Assembly (NCBI GenBank): GCA_015060925.1
Contig: SUXM01000001.1
Location: 175,553 to 239,552 of the forward strand
Source: Parabacteroides distasonis
GTDB taxonomy: Bacteria; Bacteroidota; Bacteroidia; Bacteroidales; Tannerellaceae
DNA length: 64,000 nucleotides
Direction: 5' to 3'
The first letter of the stretch is position 1. The number at the start of each line of letters is the position of its first letter. The position numbers and the translations under genes are program-made. Below are positions 26,954 to 36,807 of this stretch, in pieces. The notes under the pieces are model-generated. The model did not search any database, was not told where the DNA came from, and worked only from the letters and a program-made list of their open reading frames with translations.

Positions 26954-28891
26954 ATGAGTTACTTACGATTTGACAAGACTCTTATGACGAACTTAGAGGA
27001 AACTCTTCCAAGAGAAATTCTTCGTACGAACCGTTCTGGAGCCTATCATTGTACAACTATTGTGGATTGCAATACGAGAAAATATCATGGTTTGCTTGTC
27101 ATTCCAATTCCTGAAATTGATGATGAAAACCATGTTTTATTGTCTTCGTTGGATGAAACGGTTATACAGCATGGTGCTGAGTTCAATTTGGGTCTTCATA
27201 AGTATCAGGGCGATAACTACAGCCCGAGGGGACATAAGTATATTCGCGAATTTGAATGCGAAAAAGTGCCAACAACCATTTATCGAGTGGGAGGGGTAAT
27301 CCTAAAAAAAGAAAAGTTGTTTGTTCATCATGAAAATCGAATTTTGATTCGTTATACATTGTTGGATGCACATTCTGTGACAACTTTGCGTTTACGTCCA
27401 TTCTTGGCTTTCCGCAGTGTCCGTCAGTATACACATGAAAATTCACAAGCCAGCCGTGATTATAAAGAAATCACAAATGGTATTAAAACTTGTATGTATC
27501 CTGGTTATCCAGAATTGTGCATGCAGTTGAACAAGAAGTGTGACTTTCATTTCCAGCCGGATTGGTATCGAGGTATGGAATATCCAAAAGAACAGGAAAG
27601 AGGTTATGCATTTAATGAAGATCTTTATGTTCCTGGTTATTTTGAAGTTGAAATCAAAAAAGGAGAAAGTATTGTATTCTCAGGTGGTATTTCGGAAGTG
27701 AACACCCGTTCTTTGAAGCGTGTTTTCGAAGAAGAGATGGAAGAACGTACTCCGCGTGATAATTTCCAACATTGTTTGATTAATGCAGCTCACCAGTTCT
27801 TAAACAAACAGGGAGATGATTATTATATTTTAGCTGGTTATCCATGGTTTAAATGTCGTGCCCGTGACCTGTTCATCTCATTGCCGGGATTGACATTGTC
27901 TATTGATGAGGTGGAAAAATATGAAATGGTAATGGAAACAGCACGTAAGGCTGTCCTTCATTTCATAAATAATGAACCGAATGATCTTAAGATTTATGAA
28001 ATAGAACATCCGGATATCCTACTTTGGGCTGTATGGTGTATCCAACAGTATGCGAAGATGGTTTCACGTGAGAAATGTATTGAAAAATATGGTTCTTTGT
28101 TAGTGAAGATCATGGAATACATTCGTGGAGGTAATCATCCGAATTTGTTCTTGCATCCGAACGGTTTACTTTATACAAATGGTACCAATAAGGCTGTGAC
28201 ATGGATGAATTCATCTGTTAATGGTTATCCGGTGATTCCTCGTACAGGGTATATCGTTGAAATCAATGCTTTGTGGTATAATGCTTTGCGTTTTGTAGCT
28301 GATTTGCAGGGTGGATCAAATCATGCATTGAGTGAAACATTGAATGCTTTGGCTGAGACAACTGCTAAATCTTTTGTGGAAACATTCTTGAATGAGTATG
28401 GCTATCTATTGGATTATGTGGATGGTAATATGATGGATTGGAGTGTTCGTCCTAATATGATATTTACGGTTGCATTTGACTACTCTCCATTGGATGCTCG
28501 TCAGAAGAAGAGTGTTCTTGATATTGTGACAAAGGAATTGTTGACTCCGAAGGGACTTCGTTCTTTGAGCCCGAAGAGTGGAGGTTATAATCCGAATTAT
28601 GTTGGTCCTCAAATACAACGTGATTATGCTTATCATCAAGGAACTGCATGGCCATGGTTGGCAGGATTCTATTTTGAAGCATATCTTCGTATTTATAAAA
28701 TGAGTGCATTAGGTTTTATTGAACGCCAATTGATTGGTTATGAAAATGAAATGACATCTCATTGTATAGGTTCTATTCCTGAATTGTTTGACGGTAATCC
28801 GCCATTTAAAGGACGTGGCGCTGTCTCATTTGCGATGAATATTGCTGAAATTTTGCGAGTATTATATTTATTAAGTAAATACAATTATTAA
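26954..28891 (+). CDS. Glycogen debranching enzyme
   Basis: 645 residues: N-terminal sugar-recognition sandwich (about 1-250, with ILRTNRSGAYHCTTIVDCNTRKYHGLL split over residues 22-48) followed by an (alpha/alpha)6 amylo-1,6-glucosidase barrel (about 280-640). It removes alpha-1,6 branches in intracellular glycogen. No signal peptide. It is first of three genes (debranching, GT4, GH57), an arrangement common in Bacteroidales. The gap to the next gene is 14 bp and contains an unusual Shine-Dalgarno site. Confidence 0.9.
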   Translation: MSYLRFDKTLMTNLEETLPREILRTNRSGAYHCTTIVDCNTRKYHGLLVIPIPEIDDENHVLLSSLDETVIQHGAEFNLGLHKYQGDNYSPRGHKYIREFECEKVPTTIYRVGGVILKKEKLFVHHENRILIRYTLLDAHSVTTLRLRPFLAFRSVRQYTHENSQASRDYKEITNGIKTCMYPGYPELCMQLNKKCDFHFQPDWYRGMEYPKEQERGYAFNEDLYVPGYFEVEIKKGESIVFSGGISEVNTRSLKRVFEEEMEERTPRDNFQHCLINAAHQFLNKQGDDYYILAGYPWFKCRARDLFISLPGLTLSIDEVEKYEMVMETARKAVLHFINNEPNDLKIYEIEHPDILLWAVWCIQQYAKMVSREKCIEKYGSLLVKIMEYIRGGNHPNLFLHPNGLLYTNGTNKAVTWMNSSVNGYPVIPRTGYIVEINALWYNALRFVADLQGGSNHALSETLNALAETTAKSFVETFLNEYGYLLDYVDGNMMDWSVRPNMIFTVAFDYSPLDARQKKSVLDIVTKELLTPKGLRSLSPKSGGYNPNYVGPQIQRDYAYHQGTAWPWLAGFYFEAYLRIYKMSALGFIERQLIGYENEMTSHCIGSIPELFDGNPPFKGRGAVSFAMNIAEILRVLYLLSKYNY

Positions 28892-28893
28892 AA

Positions 28894-28905
28894 GGAGGAA
28901 CCTAT
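28894..28905 (+). promoter_or_regulatory. Strong Shine-Dalgarno site before the GT4 gene
   Basis: GGAGG at 28894-28898, within AAAGGAGGAA, 7 bp before ATG 28906. Strong sites of this kind are rare in this order, where most starts lack one. Confidence 0.65.
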
Positions 28906-30174
28906 ATGAAAGTTTTAATGTTTGGATGGGAATTTCCTCCCAAAATTTTAGGAGGTCTTGCTGTTGCTTCTTACGGTATTACGAAAGGTTTAAGTGTACA
29001 GGGTGACGTTGAGACAACTTTTTGTTTGCCTAAACCGACAGGCGAAGAAGAAAAGTTCTTGAATATCTTAGGCATGAATCAAGTGCCTATTGTTTGGCGT
29101 GATGTGGATTATGATTATTTAAAATCTCGTTTGCCGAATTATACAAGTCCAGAACAGTATTATGCGCTTCGTGACCATATCTATGCTGATTTTTCTTACA
29201 TGCATGTCAATGATTTGGGATGTATGGAATTTGCAGGTGGATATCCGAAGAATCTTCATGAAGAAATCAATAATTATTCAATCATAGCAGGTGTCGTTGC
29301 TCGTCAGCAGGAATTTGATATTATTCATGCGCACGACTGGTTGACTTATCCTGCAGGTGTGCATGCTAAGATGGTTAGTGGTAAACCTCTATGTATTCAT
29401 GTGCATGCTACAGATTTTGACCGTTCACGTGGTAAAGTAAATCCTACGGTTTATTCTATAGAAAAGAATGGTATGGATCATGCTGATTGTATCATGTGTG
29501 TGTCTGAATTGACTCGTCAGACGGTTATTCATCAATATCATCAGGATCCTCGCAAGTGTGTGGCTATGCACAATGCAGTATATCCTCTTTCACAGGAACT
29601 TCAGGATATTCCACGTGTGGAACACCCGAATGAAAAGGTGGTGACTTTCCTTGGACGTATTACTATGCAGAAAGGACCTGAATATTTTGTTGAAGCAGCA
29701 GCATTGGTTTTGCAGCGTACTCGTAATATCCGTTTTGTGATGGCTGGTTCTGGTGACATGCTCGAAGCTATGATTCATTTGGCCGCAGAAAGAGGTATTG
29801 CAGATCGTTTCCATTTCCCGGGATTCCAGCGTGGACGCCAGGTATATGAAGCATATAAGAACAGTGATGTTTTTGTGATGCCTTCTGTTTCGGAACCTTT
29901 TGGTATTGCTCCATTGGAAGCAATGCAATGTGGTACTCCTTCTATCATTTCTAAGCAGTCAGGTTGTGGTGAAATCCTTGAAAATGTAATCAAAGTGGAT
30001 TACTGGGATATCAATGCGATGGCAGATGCAATCTATTCTATTTGTACAAATCCTTCTTTGTTCCAGTTCTTACAAGAAGAAGGAAAGAAAGAAGTTGATG
30101 GTATTACTTGGGAAAAGGTAGGCTTGAAGCATCGTGCCATTTATGAAGAATTAATTAGAAATAATAGTAAATAA
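28906..30174 (+). CDS. GT4 family glycosyltransferase, glycogen operon
   Basis: 422 residues with the two-Rossmann GT-B fold. N-terminal donor-fold lead FGWEFPPKILGGLA, HAHDWLTYPAGV, and the E-x7-E motif EPFGIAPLE near residue 330. It likely extends or primes alpha-glucan using a nucleotide sugar, judging by its neighbours. Its partner in the window, the GT5 N-domain protein at 33028, is encoded on the other strand. The donor sugar is not evident. Confidence 0.85.
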   Translation: MKVLMFGWEFPPKILGGLAVASYGITKGLSVQGDVETTFCLPKPTGEEEKFLNILGMNQVPIVWRDVDYDYLKSRLPNYTSPEQYYALRDHIYADFSYMHVNDLGCMEFAGGYPKNLHEEINNYSIIAGVVARQQEFDIIHAHDWLTYPAGVHAKMVSGKPLCIHVHATDFDRSRGKVNPTVYSIEKNGMDHADCIMCVSELTRQTVIHQYHQDPRKCVAMHNAVYPLSQELQDIPRVEHPNEKVVTFLGRITMQKGPEYFVEAAALVLQRTRNIRFVMAGSGDMLEAMIHLAAERGIADRFHFPGFQRGRQVYEAYKNSDVFVMPSVSEPFGIAPLEAMQCGTPSIISKQSGCGEILENVIKVDYWDINAMADAIYSICTNPSLFQFLQEEGKKEVDGITWEKVGLKHRAIYEELIRNNSK

Positions 30175-30192
30175 TAAAAACATTAAATAGAT

Positions 30193-31506
30193 ATGAAAAC
30201 AATCTGTCTTTATTTCGAAATACATCAGATTATTCATCTGAAACGTTACCGTTGCTTTGATATCGGTCGTGATCACTACTACTATGATGATTATGAAAAT
30301 GAACGTAGTATCACTGAAATAGCGGAACGTTCATATATTCCGGCTTTGAACACTTTGATTGATATGGCTAAGTCTAACGACGGTGCTTTTAAGGTGGCTC
30401 TTTCTTTATCAGGTGTAGGTTTGGAACAACTTGAAATTTATGCTCCAACAGTAATAGAATTGTTGCATAAATTGAATGAAACAGGATGTTGTGAGTTCCT
30501 TTGTGAACCATATTCTCATGGTCTTTCATCTTTGGCAAACGAAGAATGTTTCCGTGATGACGTAGAACGTATGCGTAAGAAAGTGAAACAGATGTTCGGT
30601 CAGGAACCAAAAGTATTCCGTAACTCTAGTTTGATTTATTCAAATGAAATTGGAGCGATGGTGGCTGATATGGGTTTCAAAGGTATGTTGACAGAGGGTG
30701 CTAAACATGTATTGGGATGGAAGAGTTCTCATTATTTATATCATTGTGCTCACAATCCAAACTTAAAGCTTTTATTGCGTGATTATAAATTATCTGATGA
30801 TATTAGTTTGCGTTTCTCTAATCCAGACTGGAGTGAATATCCTTTGTTTGCAGATAAATATATTGGTTGGATTGCTGATCTTCCAGAAGAAGAACAGGTA
30901 ATCAATATCTTTATGGAGCTTTCTGCTTTGGGTATGTCTCAACCGCTGTCATCTAATATCCTTGAGTTCTTAAAGGCTTTGCCGGTTTGTGCAAAAGAAA
31001 AAGGAATTATCTTCTCTACTCCGACAGAAATAGTTACTAAATTGAAATCTGTGGATCAGGTTGATGTTCCATATCCATTGTCATGGGTAGATGAAGAAAG
31101 AGATATTAGTTGTTGGTTAGGTAATACTATGCAGCGTGAAGCATTCAATAAATTGTATAGTGTTGCAGAACGTGTTCACTTGTGTACAGATCGTCGTATT
31201 AAGCAGGACTGGGATTATATGCAGGCAAGTAATAACTTCCGTTTCATGACCACAAAGAATACAGGTATTTGGTTGAATCGTGGTATCTATGATTCTCCAT
31301 TTGATGCGTTTACAAACTATATGAATATCTTAGGTGATTTCATTAGTCGTGTAAATTCATTGTATCCTGTTGATATGGATAATGAAGAATTGAACTCTTT
31401 GTTAACAACAATCAAGAACCAAGGTCAGGAAATAGAAATCTTGCAGAAAGAACTTGATAAGTATAAAAAGAAAGCTGAAAAAGCAACAAAGAAAACCGCT
31501 AAATAA
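30193..31506 (+). CDS. GH57 family protein with altered catalytic motifs
   Basis: 437 residues aligned to bacterial GH57 alpha-amylases over their full length, with a lysine-rich coiled-coil tail (about 400-437). The usual motifs are changed: HQP is HQI (11-13), the block normally bearing the nucleophile Glu reads RNSSLIYS (near 143), and the block with the acid/base Asp, usually like MDYETFGEH, reads MELSALGMS (near 240). I infer it may be inactive or use another mechanism; it could also be a family-wide variant that helps the debranching and GT4 enzymes. Follows GT4 by 18 bp. Confidence 0.8.
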   Translation: MKTICLYFEIHQIIHLKRYRCFDIGRDHYYYDDYENERSITEIAERSYIPALNTLIDMAKSNDGAFKVALSLSGVGLEQLEIYAPTVIELLHKLNETGCCEFLCEPYSHGLSSLANEECFRDDVERMRKKVKQMFGQEPKVFRNSSLIYSNEIGAMVADMGFKGMLTEGAKHVLGWKSSHYLYHCAHNPNLKLLLRDYKLSDDISLRFSNPDWSEYPLFADKYIGWIADLPEEEQVINIFMELSALGMSQPLSSNILEFLKALPVCAKEKGIIFSTPTEIVTKLKSVDQVDVPYPLSWVDEERDISCWLGNTMQREAFNKLYSVAERVHLCTDRRIKQDWDYMQASNNFRFMTTKNTGIWLNRGIYDSPFDAFTNYMNILGDFISRVNSLYPVDMDNEELNSLLTTIKNQGQEIEILQKELDKYKKKAEKATKKTAK

Positions 31507-31533
31507 TATTTTACTTAAAATAGAATTTGCGAG

Positions 31534-31569
31534 AAACAGGGCTTCAATAAAATGAGGCTCTGTTTTTTT
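31534..31569 (+). terminator. Terminator after the glycogen operon
   Basis: Imperfect stem AAACAGGGCTTC / GAGGCTCTGTTT followed by seven T. Confidence 0.75.
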
Positions 31570-31592
31570 ATGGAGGTTTGGTGTACAAGTAT

Positions 31593-31635
31593 AAAAATAC
31601 CCCTTAAAAGATTTTGAAAACTTTTAAGAGGTATT
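31593..31635 (-). terminator. Terminator after the DUF4270 gene
   Basis: Minus-strand stem CCTCTTAAAAG / CTTTTAAGGGG followed by a T-rich tract; ends the GT5-DUF4270 transcript. Confidence 0.7.
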
Positions 31636-31658
31636 CTATCTTAATAAATATGAATTAC

Positions 31659-33017
31659 TTATTTATATTCGATAGTTGTTAATCGTAGTAACATGGCATC
31701 TTTGTCTATTCGTAGTTTAACCCCGGATGGTTTCATGTAGTTTTCAAGAGCAACAGTATATTCTGTACTACCAGAATAACTGTTAGATGTACCTACTTTA
31801 CGTTCTACAGGAATTACACTAAGAACAAGATCTTCATTGGGGTGTTTTGCAGCATGTGTTCCTAATAACCTTGCAATATTCCCAAAAGAGTATGTCCTGC
31901 TAGAAGAATTATATGTACCTAAGAAAGAGGTCGTATTGTTTTCAATATTACCAGATTGGAAGAATGTATTGATAGAATCTTTAGGCAATACTAACACATA
32001 AGTAGGTGCTTGGAAAGCATATTTCCAATCTTCCTGTGGTAAGGCTTTCAGTGTCAAATTAAAGCTACTGATAATTCGGGTATCCAACAGAGGGGCTATC
32101 TCTTTAGAAGGTATTGTCAACTCTGTATAAACTCCGGCAGGGCTTTTCATGTAAGCAATACTGTCATTGGGTTCTAAAAGATGACCAATGTCTGTGTTTT
32201 TGAAACGATTTAACTGGATTACTTCATTAGTAACACTTAAATATTCATAAGTTTGTATGATTGAATCTCTTCCTAAAGTGTCTTTCTCTGCATATTTATA
32301 ATGGATTTTCATTCCAGAACCTTCAACATTCAGAATATTTCCTGTCCCAAATGTGTTTGTTATATATAAGCCAGGGAAAAATTCGTTAAAAGCATTTTGA
32401 TCTTTATAAACTTCTGGAGTATTAATTGTTGCGTCATAAATATGCTGTCCTAATTCTTTAGGCATTTTTATTGTCACTTTAGGCTGAAAAGTTGTTAGCG
32501 TGTTATATCGAACTGAATCAGGAACAGTCATGTCGTATGCAGTATAAGTCTTTTGTCCCAAAATTTTTTGCATATCACAATAGTCTTTAGGATCGATGTT
32601 TGTATAGAAATCTCTTGTCAAAGGAGAAGTGACTTCATAAAGTTGTACACGCATAGGTGTTAATGAATCGCCAACCCAAGTATTATATAAAATTTCAAAC
32701 TCTACGGAGTCTATTATTCCATTGTATGGAGTTTTCCTAAATTGGAAATTCTCCGGACAATAAAACTGACACATGAAGTCAGATTTTAAGTTGCCATATA
32801 AAGGGTCGTATATTTCTCCTAATGCTCCATAAATTGTACGTGCATACACTGAATCTGTTAGGACGGTTCTCCCTTTCATATAAAATGTGTCCGCATATAT
32901 ATACGGCCTGTCATCATCTGGCTGAATACTAGATCCTACTTGCGACAAATCATCATTACACCCGCTCAGAATAGAAATCCCGAGGCTCAGGCCAAGTATA
33001 AAAAGCTTGATTTTCAT
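31659..33017 (-). CDS. DUF4270 family lipoprotein
   Basis: 452 residues with lipobox ILSGC (Cys about 20). The body is beta-rich and matches the Bacteroidetes DUF4270 family, of unknown function, usually next to the starch-synthase N-domain gene and panC, as here. The gene starts 10 bp after the GT5 gene ends. Probably an outer-membrane lipoprotein facing either side; what it does for glycogen or pantothenate genes is not known. Confidence 0.85.
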   Translation of the reverse strand: MKIKLFILGLSLGISILSGCNDDLSQVGSSIQPDDDRPYIYADTFYMKGRTVLTDSVYARTIYGALGEIYDPLYGNLKSDFMCQFYCPENFQFRKTPYNGIIDSVEFEILYNTWVGDSLTPMRVQLYEVTSPLTRDFYTNIDPKDYCDMQKILGQKTYTAYDMTVPDSVRYNTLTTFQPKVTIKMPKELGQHIYDATINTPEVYKDQNAFNEFFPGLYITNTFGTGNILNVEGSGMKIHYKYAEKDTLGRDSIIQTYEYLSVTNEVIQLNRFKNTDIGHLLEPNDSIAYMKSPAGVYTELTIPSKEIAPLLDTRIISSFNLTLKALPQEDWKYAFQAPTYVLVLPKDSINTFFQSGNIENNTTSFLGTYNSSSRTYSFGNIARLLGTHAAKHPNEDLVLSVIPVERKVGTSNSYSGSTEYTVALENYMKPSGVKLRIDKDAMLLRLTTIEYK

Positions 33018-33027
33018 TTCTCTATAT

Positions 33028-33846
33028 TTATTTTTTGTCTAATATGACATCGTAGAACTCATTGAATTTGTCCATATAAACATCAGGTGATTGGTAAGGC
33101 AAGAATGAGATATTTTCTTTCGAGGCAATATAATCAGATATTTCCTGATTAATAGTTTCACTTCCTTGAATCACACCATCTGCAAAATTTATGGCCAGTT
33201 TGGTTAATTCAACGAAATTAGCTTCGGATTTGATACCTTTGATATCGTTCTCTTTTGCTCCGTCTATCTTTAATTTATTAGCAAATTCTTTTTTTAATGG
33301 GGTCTTGAAATCATCATTATATATAGAATAGATGATTTTTGCATCTTTAAGACATGGGTCATCGGCATACATCCGTTTGATATATAAAGCAGTTAGGGCT
33401 GACATCCATCCATGGCAATGGATTATGTCTGGAATCCAACGAAGTTTCTTTACAGTTTCTAATACACCACGTACATAAAAAATGGAACGGTCGTCATTGT
33501 CCTCATATTCATGTCCCTCATCATCACAAACGGTGTTTTTTCTTTGGAAGAAATCATCGTTGTCTATAAAATAGACCTGCATACGGGCGGATTGAATGGA
33601 CGCCACTTTAATGATAAGAGGATGGTCTGTATCATCAATAATCAGATTCATACCCGATAAGCGAATTACCTCATGTAATTGATTGCGACGTTCGTTAATA
33701 TTTCCGAATTTAGGCATGAATGTTCTGATTTCACGGCCTCGTTCTTGTATGCCTTGAGGCAAGTTTCTGCAAATTGTTGCAATCTCAGATTCGGGAAGGT
33801 AGGGTGTTATTTCTTGAGTAATAAACAAGATTTTTTTTGCATCCAT
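33028..33846 (-). CDS. Glycogen/starch synthase, catalytic N-domain only (GT5)
   Basis: 272 residues matching only the N-terminal half of glycogen synthase (ILFITQEITPYLPESEIATI, IIHCHGWMSALTALYIKR). The C-terminal Rossmann half with the ADP-glucose site is absent. The short form is common in Bacteroidetes and is not a truncation within this window, since a normal stop and a downstream partner follow. It may work with a separate GT4 subunit such as 28906-30174, an inference. Cotranscribed with DUF4270. Confidence 0.82.
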   Translation of the reverse strand: MDAKKILFITQEITPYLPESEIATICRNLPQGIQERGREIRTFMPKFGNINERRNQLHEVIRLSGMNLIIDDTDHPLIIKVASIQSARMQVYFIDNDDFFQRKNTVCDDEGHEYEDNDDRSIFYVRGVLETVKKLRWIPDIIHCHGWMSALTALYIKRMYADDPCLKDAKIIYSIYNDDFKTPLKKEFANKLKIDGAKENDIKGIKSEANFVELTKLAINFADGVIQGSETINQEISDYIASKENISFLPYQSPDVYMDKFNEFYDVILDKK

Positions 33847-33873
33847 TCTTTAAACTACTTTTTTTAGACGCTA

Positions 33874-33881
33874 CAAAGATA
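33874..33881 (-). promoter_or_regulatory. Candidate -7 element (TATCTTTG) for the GT5-DUF4270 operon
   Basis: Minus-strand TAnnTTTG, 28 bp before the start codon; divergent from panC. Confidence 0.5.
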
Positions 33882-33941
33882 CGAAATTTCTTTCATTTAC
33901 CGCAATTATTTATTTGCTTTGCATCGTCAATAAGCATCTAA

Positions 33942-34784
33942 ATGATGAAAATAGTAGATAATATTAAAGAATTAAGGGGTTATCTCGCTGAAGAAAAGCG
34001 TAATAACAAGCAAGTTGGCTTTGTTCCGACTATGGGGGCATTGCATGATGGACATTTAAGTTTGGTAAAACGTTGTGTGGAAGAAAATGACGTTTGTGTT
34101 GTCAGTGTATTTGTGAATCCTACTCAATTTAATGACAAACATGACTTGGAAACATATCCACGCACGTTAGAAAAAGATTGCAGTTTGTTGGAATCTGCAG
34201 GCTGTGATTATGTGTTTGCTCCGACAGTGGAGGAGATGTATCCGGAACCGGATAATCGTATTTTTGATTTTGGAACAGTATCTGCTGTAATGGAGGGGGC
34301 ACGTCGTCCCGGTCATTTTAATGGGGTCGCCCAAATTGTAAGTAAACTTTTTTATGCAGTAGAACCGCATCGAGCTTATTTTGGAGAAAAGGATTTTCAA
34401 CAGATAGCAGTTATCCGGGCAATGGTTGAACAATTGAATATTCCTGTTAAAATTATAGCCTGTCCTATTTTACGTGAGGCTGATGGGTTAGCAATGAGTA
34501 GTAGAAATGTTCGTTTGACACCGGAACAGCGTCAAAAAGCTCCATTAATTGCTCGTACGTTAAAAGAAAGTACTACCTTTGCACGCGAAAAGAGTGTGCA
34601 GGAGGTTATAGATTATGTGATAGACACAATAAATGCTGATCCTGTCATGCGTGTTGAATATTATGAGATAGTGGATGGGTTCACCATGGAGGCTATCAAG
34701 GATTGGGCAGATACTACCTATCCGGTAGGTTGTATTACAGTCTATTGTGGTGAAGTTCGTCTGATTGATAATATGAAATATTAA
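33942..34784 (+). CDS. panC: Pantothenate synthetase
   Basis: 280 residues. Joins pantoate and beta-alanine with ATP to make pantothenate. The ATP-binding signatures are MGALHDGH near residue 35 (HxGH) and SSRN near 186 (position of KMSKS-like loop). Start is ATG 33942 or the next codon at 33945. It precedes panD by 76 bp, so the gene for its beta-alanine supply is downstream in the same direction. Confidence 0.96.
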   Translation: MMKIVDNIKELRGYLAEEKRNNKQVGFVPTMGALHDGHLSLVKRCVEENDVCVVSVFVNPTQFNDKHDLETYPRTLEKDCSLLESAGCDYVFAPTVEEMYPEPDNRIFDFGTVSAVMEGARRPGHFNGVAQIVSKLFYAVEPHRAYFGEKDFQQIAVIRAMVEQLNIPVKIIACPILREADGLAMSSRNVRLTPEQRQKAPLIARTLKESTTFAREKSVQEVIDYVIDTINADPVMRVEYYEIVDGFTMEAIKDWADTTYPVGCITVYCGEVRLIDNMKY

Positions 34785-34860
34785 GGATTTGTGGTTTTAT
34801 GAATGATGATTTCCTATCAGATTTGTAAATCATAAATCTGAAACCATAATTCAAAAGTTT

Positions 34861-35211
34861 ATGTTAATTGAAGTTGTTAAATCAAAGATTCACCGCGTAA
34901 CGGTAACGGAAGCGAATCTAAATTACATTGGTAGTATAACTATTGATGAAGATTTGTTGGATGCTGCCAATTTGATTGCAAACGAGAAGGTTTCTATTGT
35001 GAATAACAATAATGGTGAACGTTTTGAGACCTATGTTATTAAAGGTGAACGTGGTTCGGGTGTTGTTTGTTTGAATGGGGCAGCGGCACGTAAAGTACAA
35101 CCGGGTGATGTGGTTATCATTATGTCTTATGCTTTAATGGATTTTGAGGAAGCAAAAACATTTAAACCGTCTGTGATTTTCCCGGATACGGCGACCAATA
35201 AGTTGATATAA
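34861..35211 (+). CDS. panD: Aspartate 1-decarboxylase proenzyme
   Basis: 116 residues. Makes beta-alanine from aspartate. It is made as a proenzyme that cleaves itself at Gly24-Ser25 (NYIGSITID) to form the pyruvoyl group; both residues and the Tyr-Val strand around [16 protein letters not shown] are conserved. Pairs with panC. Confidence 0.96.
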   Translation: MLIEVVKSKIHRVTVTEANLNYIGSITIDEDLLDAANLIANEKVSIVNNNNGERFETYVIKGERGSGVVCLNGAAARKVQPGDVVIIMSYALMDFEEAKTFKPSVIFPDTATNKLI

Positions 35212-35242
35212 GCAGAAATATGCTGTATGATAAGATACAGAT

Positions 35243-35276
35243 AAAGGGCTCGCTTAAATATGGCGAGCTTTTTTTA
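35243..35276 (+). terminator. Terminator after panD
   Basis: Stem AGGGCTCGC / GGCGAGCTT followed by seven T. Confidence 0.8.
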
Positions 35277-35306
35277 TGAGGTGAGGTTTTATTAGTTAAG
35301 CGTTAT

Positions 35307-36629
35307 ATGTATACGAACAAACAAATTTGGGATGTCAGTTATCCTATCTTTTTAAGCCTGTTGGCACAAAATGTTATCAATGTTACAGATACAGCTTTCT
35401 TGGGGCGTGTAGGAGAAGTTGAATTAGGGGCTTCAGCTATGGGCGGTTTGTTTTATATATGTGCTTTTACTATTGCTTTTGGATTTAGTACCGGCTCTCA
35501 AATCATTATGGCGAGAAGGAATGGGGAACGGAACTATAGGGAGGTTGGCCCGGTCATGATACAAGGTTGCTTTTTCCTTTTCATTATGGCAGCCATCCTG
35601 TTTTTCCTGTCCCGTCTGTTTGCCGGTGATATAATGCGGTTCTTGATTTCTTCTGATACAATCTTGCAGGCTACGGAGGAGTTCTTGGATTGGCGGGTAT
35701 TCGGATTCTTTTTCTCTTTTATTAATGTCATGTTCCGTGCTCTTTTTATCGGGATAACACGGACAAAAGTTTTGACCTTGAGTGCACTTGTGATGGCTTT
35801 TGTCAATGTATTACTGGATTATATGTTGATTTTTGGTAAAGGCGGTTTCCCTGAATTGGGAATTAAAGGTGCTGCAATAGCATCAGTCGTGGCGGAAGCG
35901 ATAGTAACATTGTTTTATTTGGTTTATACACGAATAACCGTTGATGCCGGGAAATATTGTTTGAATCATGTCGGTTCGTTTGACCCGAGACTGCTAAAGC
36001 ATGTGTTGGATATTTCTATCTTTACCATGTTACAATATTTCATCTCTCTTAGTACATACTTTATGCTTTTTGTCGCAGTTGAACATTTAGGACAACGGGA
36101 ATTGGCGATAGCGAATATAGTCCGTAGTGTGTATGTCGTGTTATTGATTCCGATAAACGCATTGTCGACAACGACCAATACCTTTGTTAGCAACTGCATC
36201 GGTGCCGGACATCGGGAGGAGGTGATACCGGTCATTCGGAAAATAACATGGATTACATTAAGTGTAGTCTCTTTGTTTGTGTTGCTATCCTGTTTGTTCC
36301 CTTCCGGTATATTGGCGATTTATACAAATGATATGACATTGGTACAAGCCTCTATTCCTTCGTTGTATGTGATTTGTGTGGCATTGCTTGTTGCTTCGAT
36401 TGCGAATATCGTCTTTAATGGAGTGACCGGTACCGGGAATACCCGTTCAGCTTTTGCCATAGAGATCGGGACATTAGTCTTCTATACCTTATTTATATAT
36501 ATAGCAGGGATGCGCCTGCATTTGCCCGTTGCTTTTTGCTTTATGGCAGAATTTGTCTATTATATAGGTCTTTTGGTTGCCAGTGTCATTTACTTAAAGA
36601 AAGCCTCTTGGCAGAACAAGAAAATTTAG
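35307..36629 (+). CDS. MATE family efflux transporter
   Basis: 440 residues with twelve predicted membrane helices in two similar halves. The first helix carries LFYICAFTIAFGFSTGSQI, and a NorM/DinF-like start (WDVSYPIFLSLLAQNVINVT) is clear. Exports cationic compounds using a Na+ or H+ gradient; the true substrate is unknown. It stands alone with a repeat array after its stop. Confidence 0.9.
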   Translation: MYTNKQIWDVSYPIFLSLLAQNVINVTDTAFLGRVGEVELGASAMGGLFYICAFTIAFGFSTGSQIIMARRNGERNYREVGPVMIQGCFFLFIMAAILFFLSRLFAGDIMRFLISSDTILQATEEFLDWRVFGFFFSFINVMFRALFIGITRTKVLTLSALVMAFVNVLLDYMLIFGKGGFPELGIKGAAIASVVAEAIVTLFYLVYTRITVDAGKYCLNHVGSFDPRLLKHVLDISIFTMLQYFISLSTYFMLFVAVEHLGQRELAIANIVRSVYVVLLIPINALSTTTNTFVSNCIGAGHREEVIPVIRKITWITLSVVSLFVLLSCLFPSGILAIYTNDMTLVQASIPSLYVICVALLVASIANIVFNGVTGTGNTRSAFAIEIGTLVFYTLFIYIAGMRLHLPVAFCFMAEFVYYIGLLVASVIYLKKASWQNKKI

Positions 36630-36694
36630 TCCGATATAACTTCTGGTTACATCGGAGGTATTTGAAAATACATCGGAGGTAATTGGATGTAAGT
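36626..36694 (+). repeat. Periodic palindromic repeat, array B
   Basis: Units of TTACATCGGAKGTAAT type with core starts at 36629, 36651 and 36672 (22 and 21 bp apart), plus a half-step copy at 36682. The first copy overlaps the MATE stop codon. Confidence 0.6.
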
Positions 36695-36756
36695 ATGATT
36701 TGACATTATTTTCATGGATGAGTTTAAAAGATATGGTGTAAGTCAGCTCTTTTTCT

Positions 36757-36764
36757 TACCTTTG
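36757..36764 (+). promoter_or_regulatory. Candidate -7 element (TACCTTTG) for ffh
   Basis: TAnnTTTG, 43 bp before the start codon, downstream of array B. Confidence 0.5.
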
Positions 36765-36807
36765 CACCTCATTTGTAGGATAAAATAATATAATATACAT
36801 ACGAATT

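Noticed and set aside
33028..33846. Truncated glycogen synthase pseudogene
   Set aside because: Intact frame, own promoter, conserved neighbour DUF4270, and the short form is usual in the phylum.
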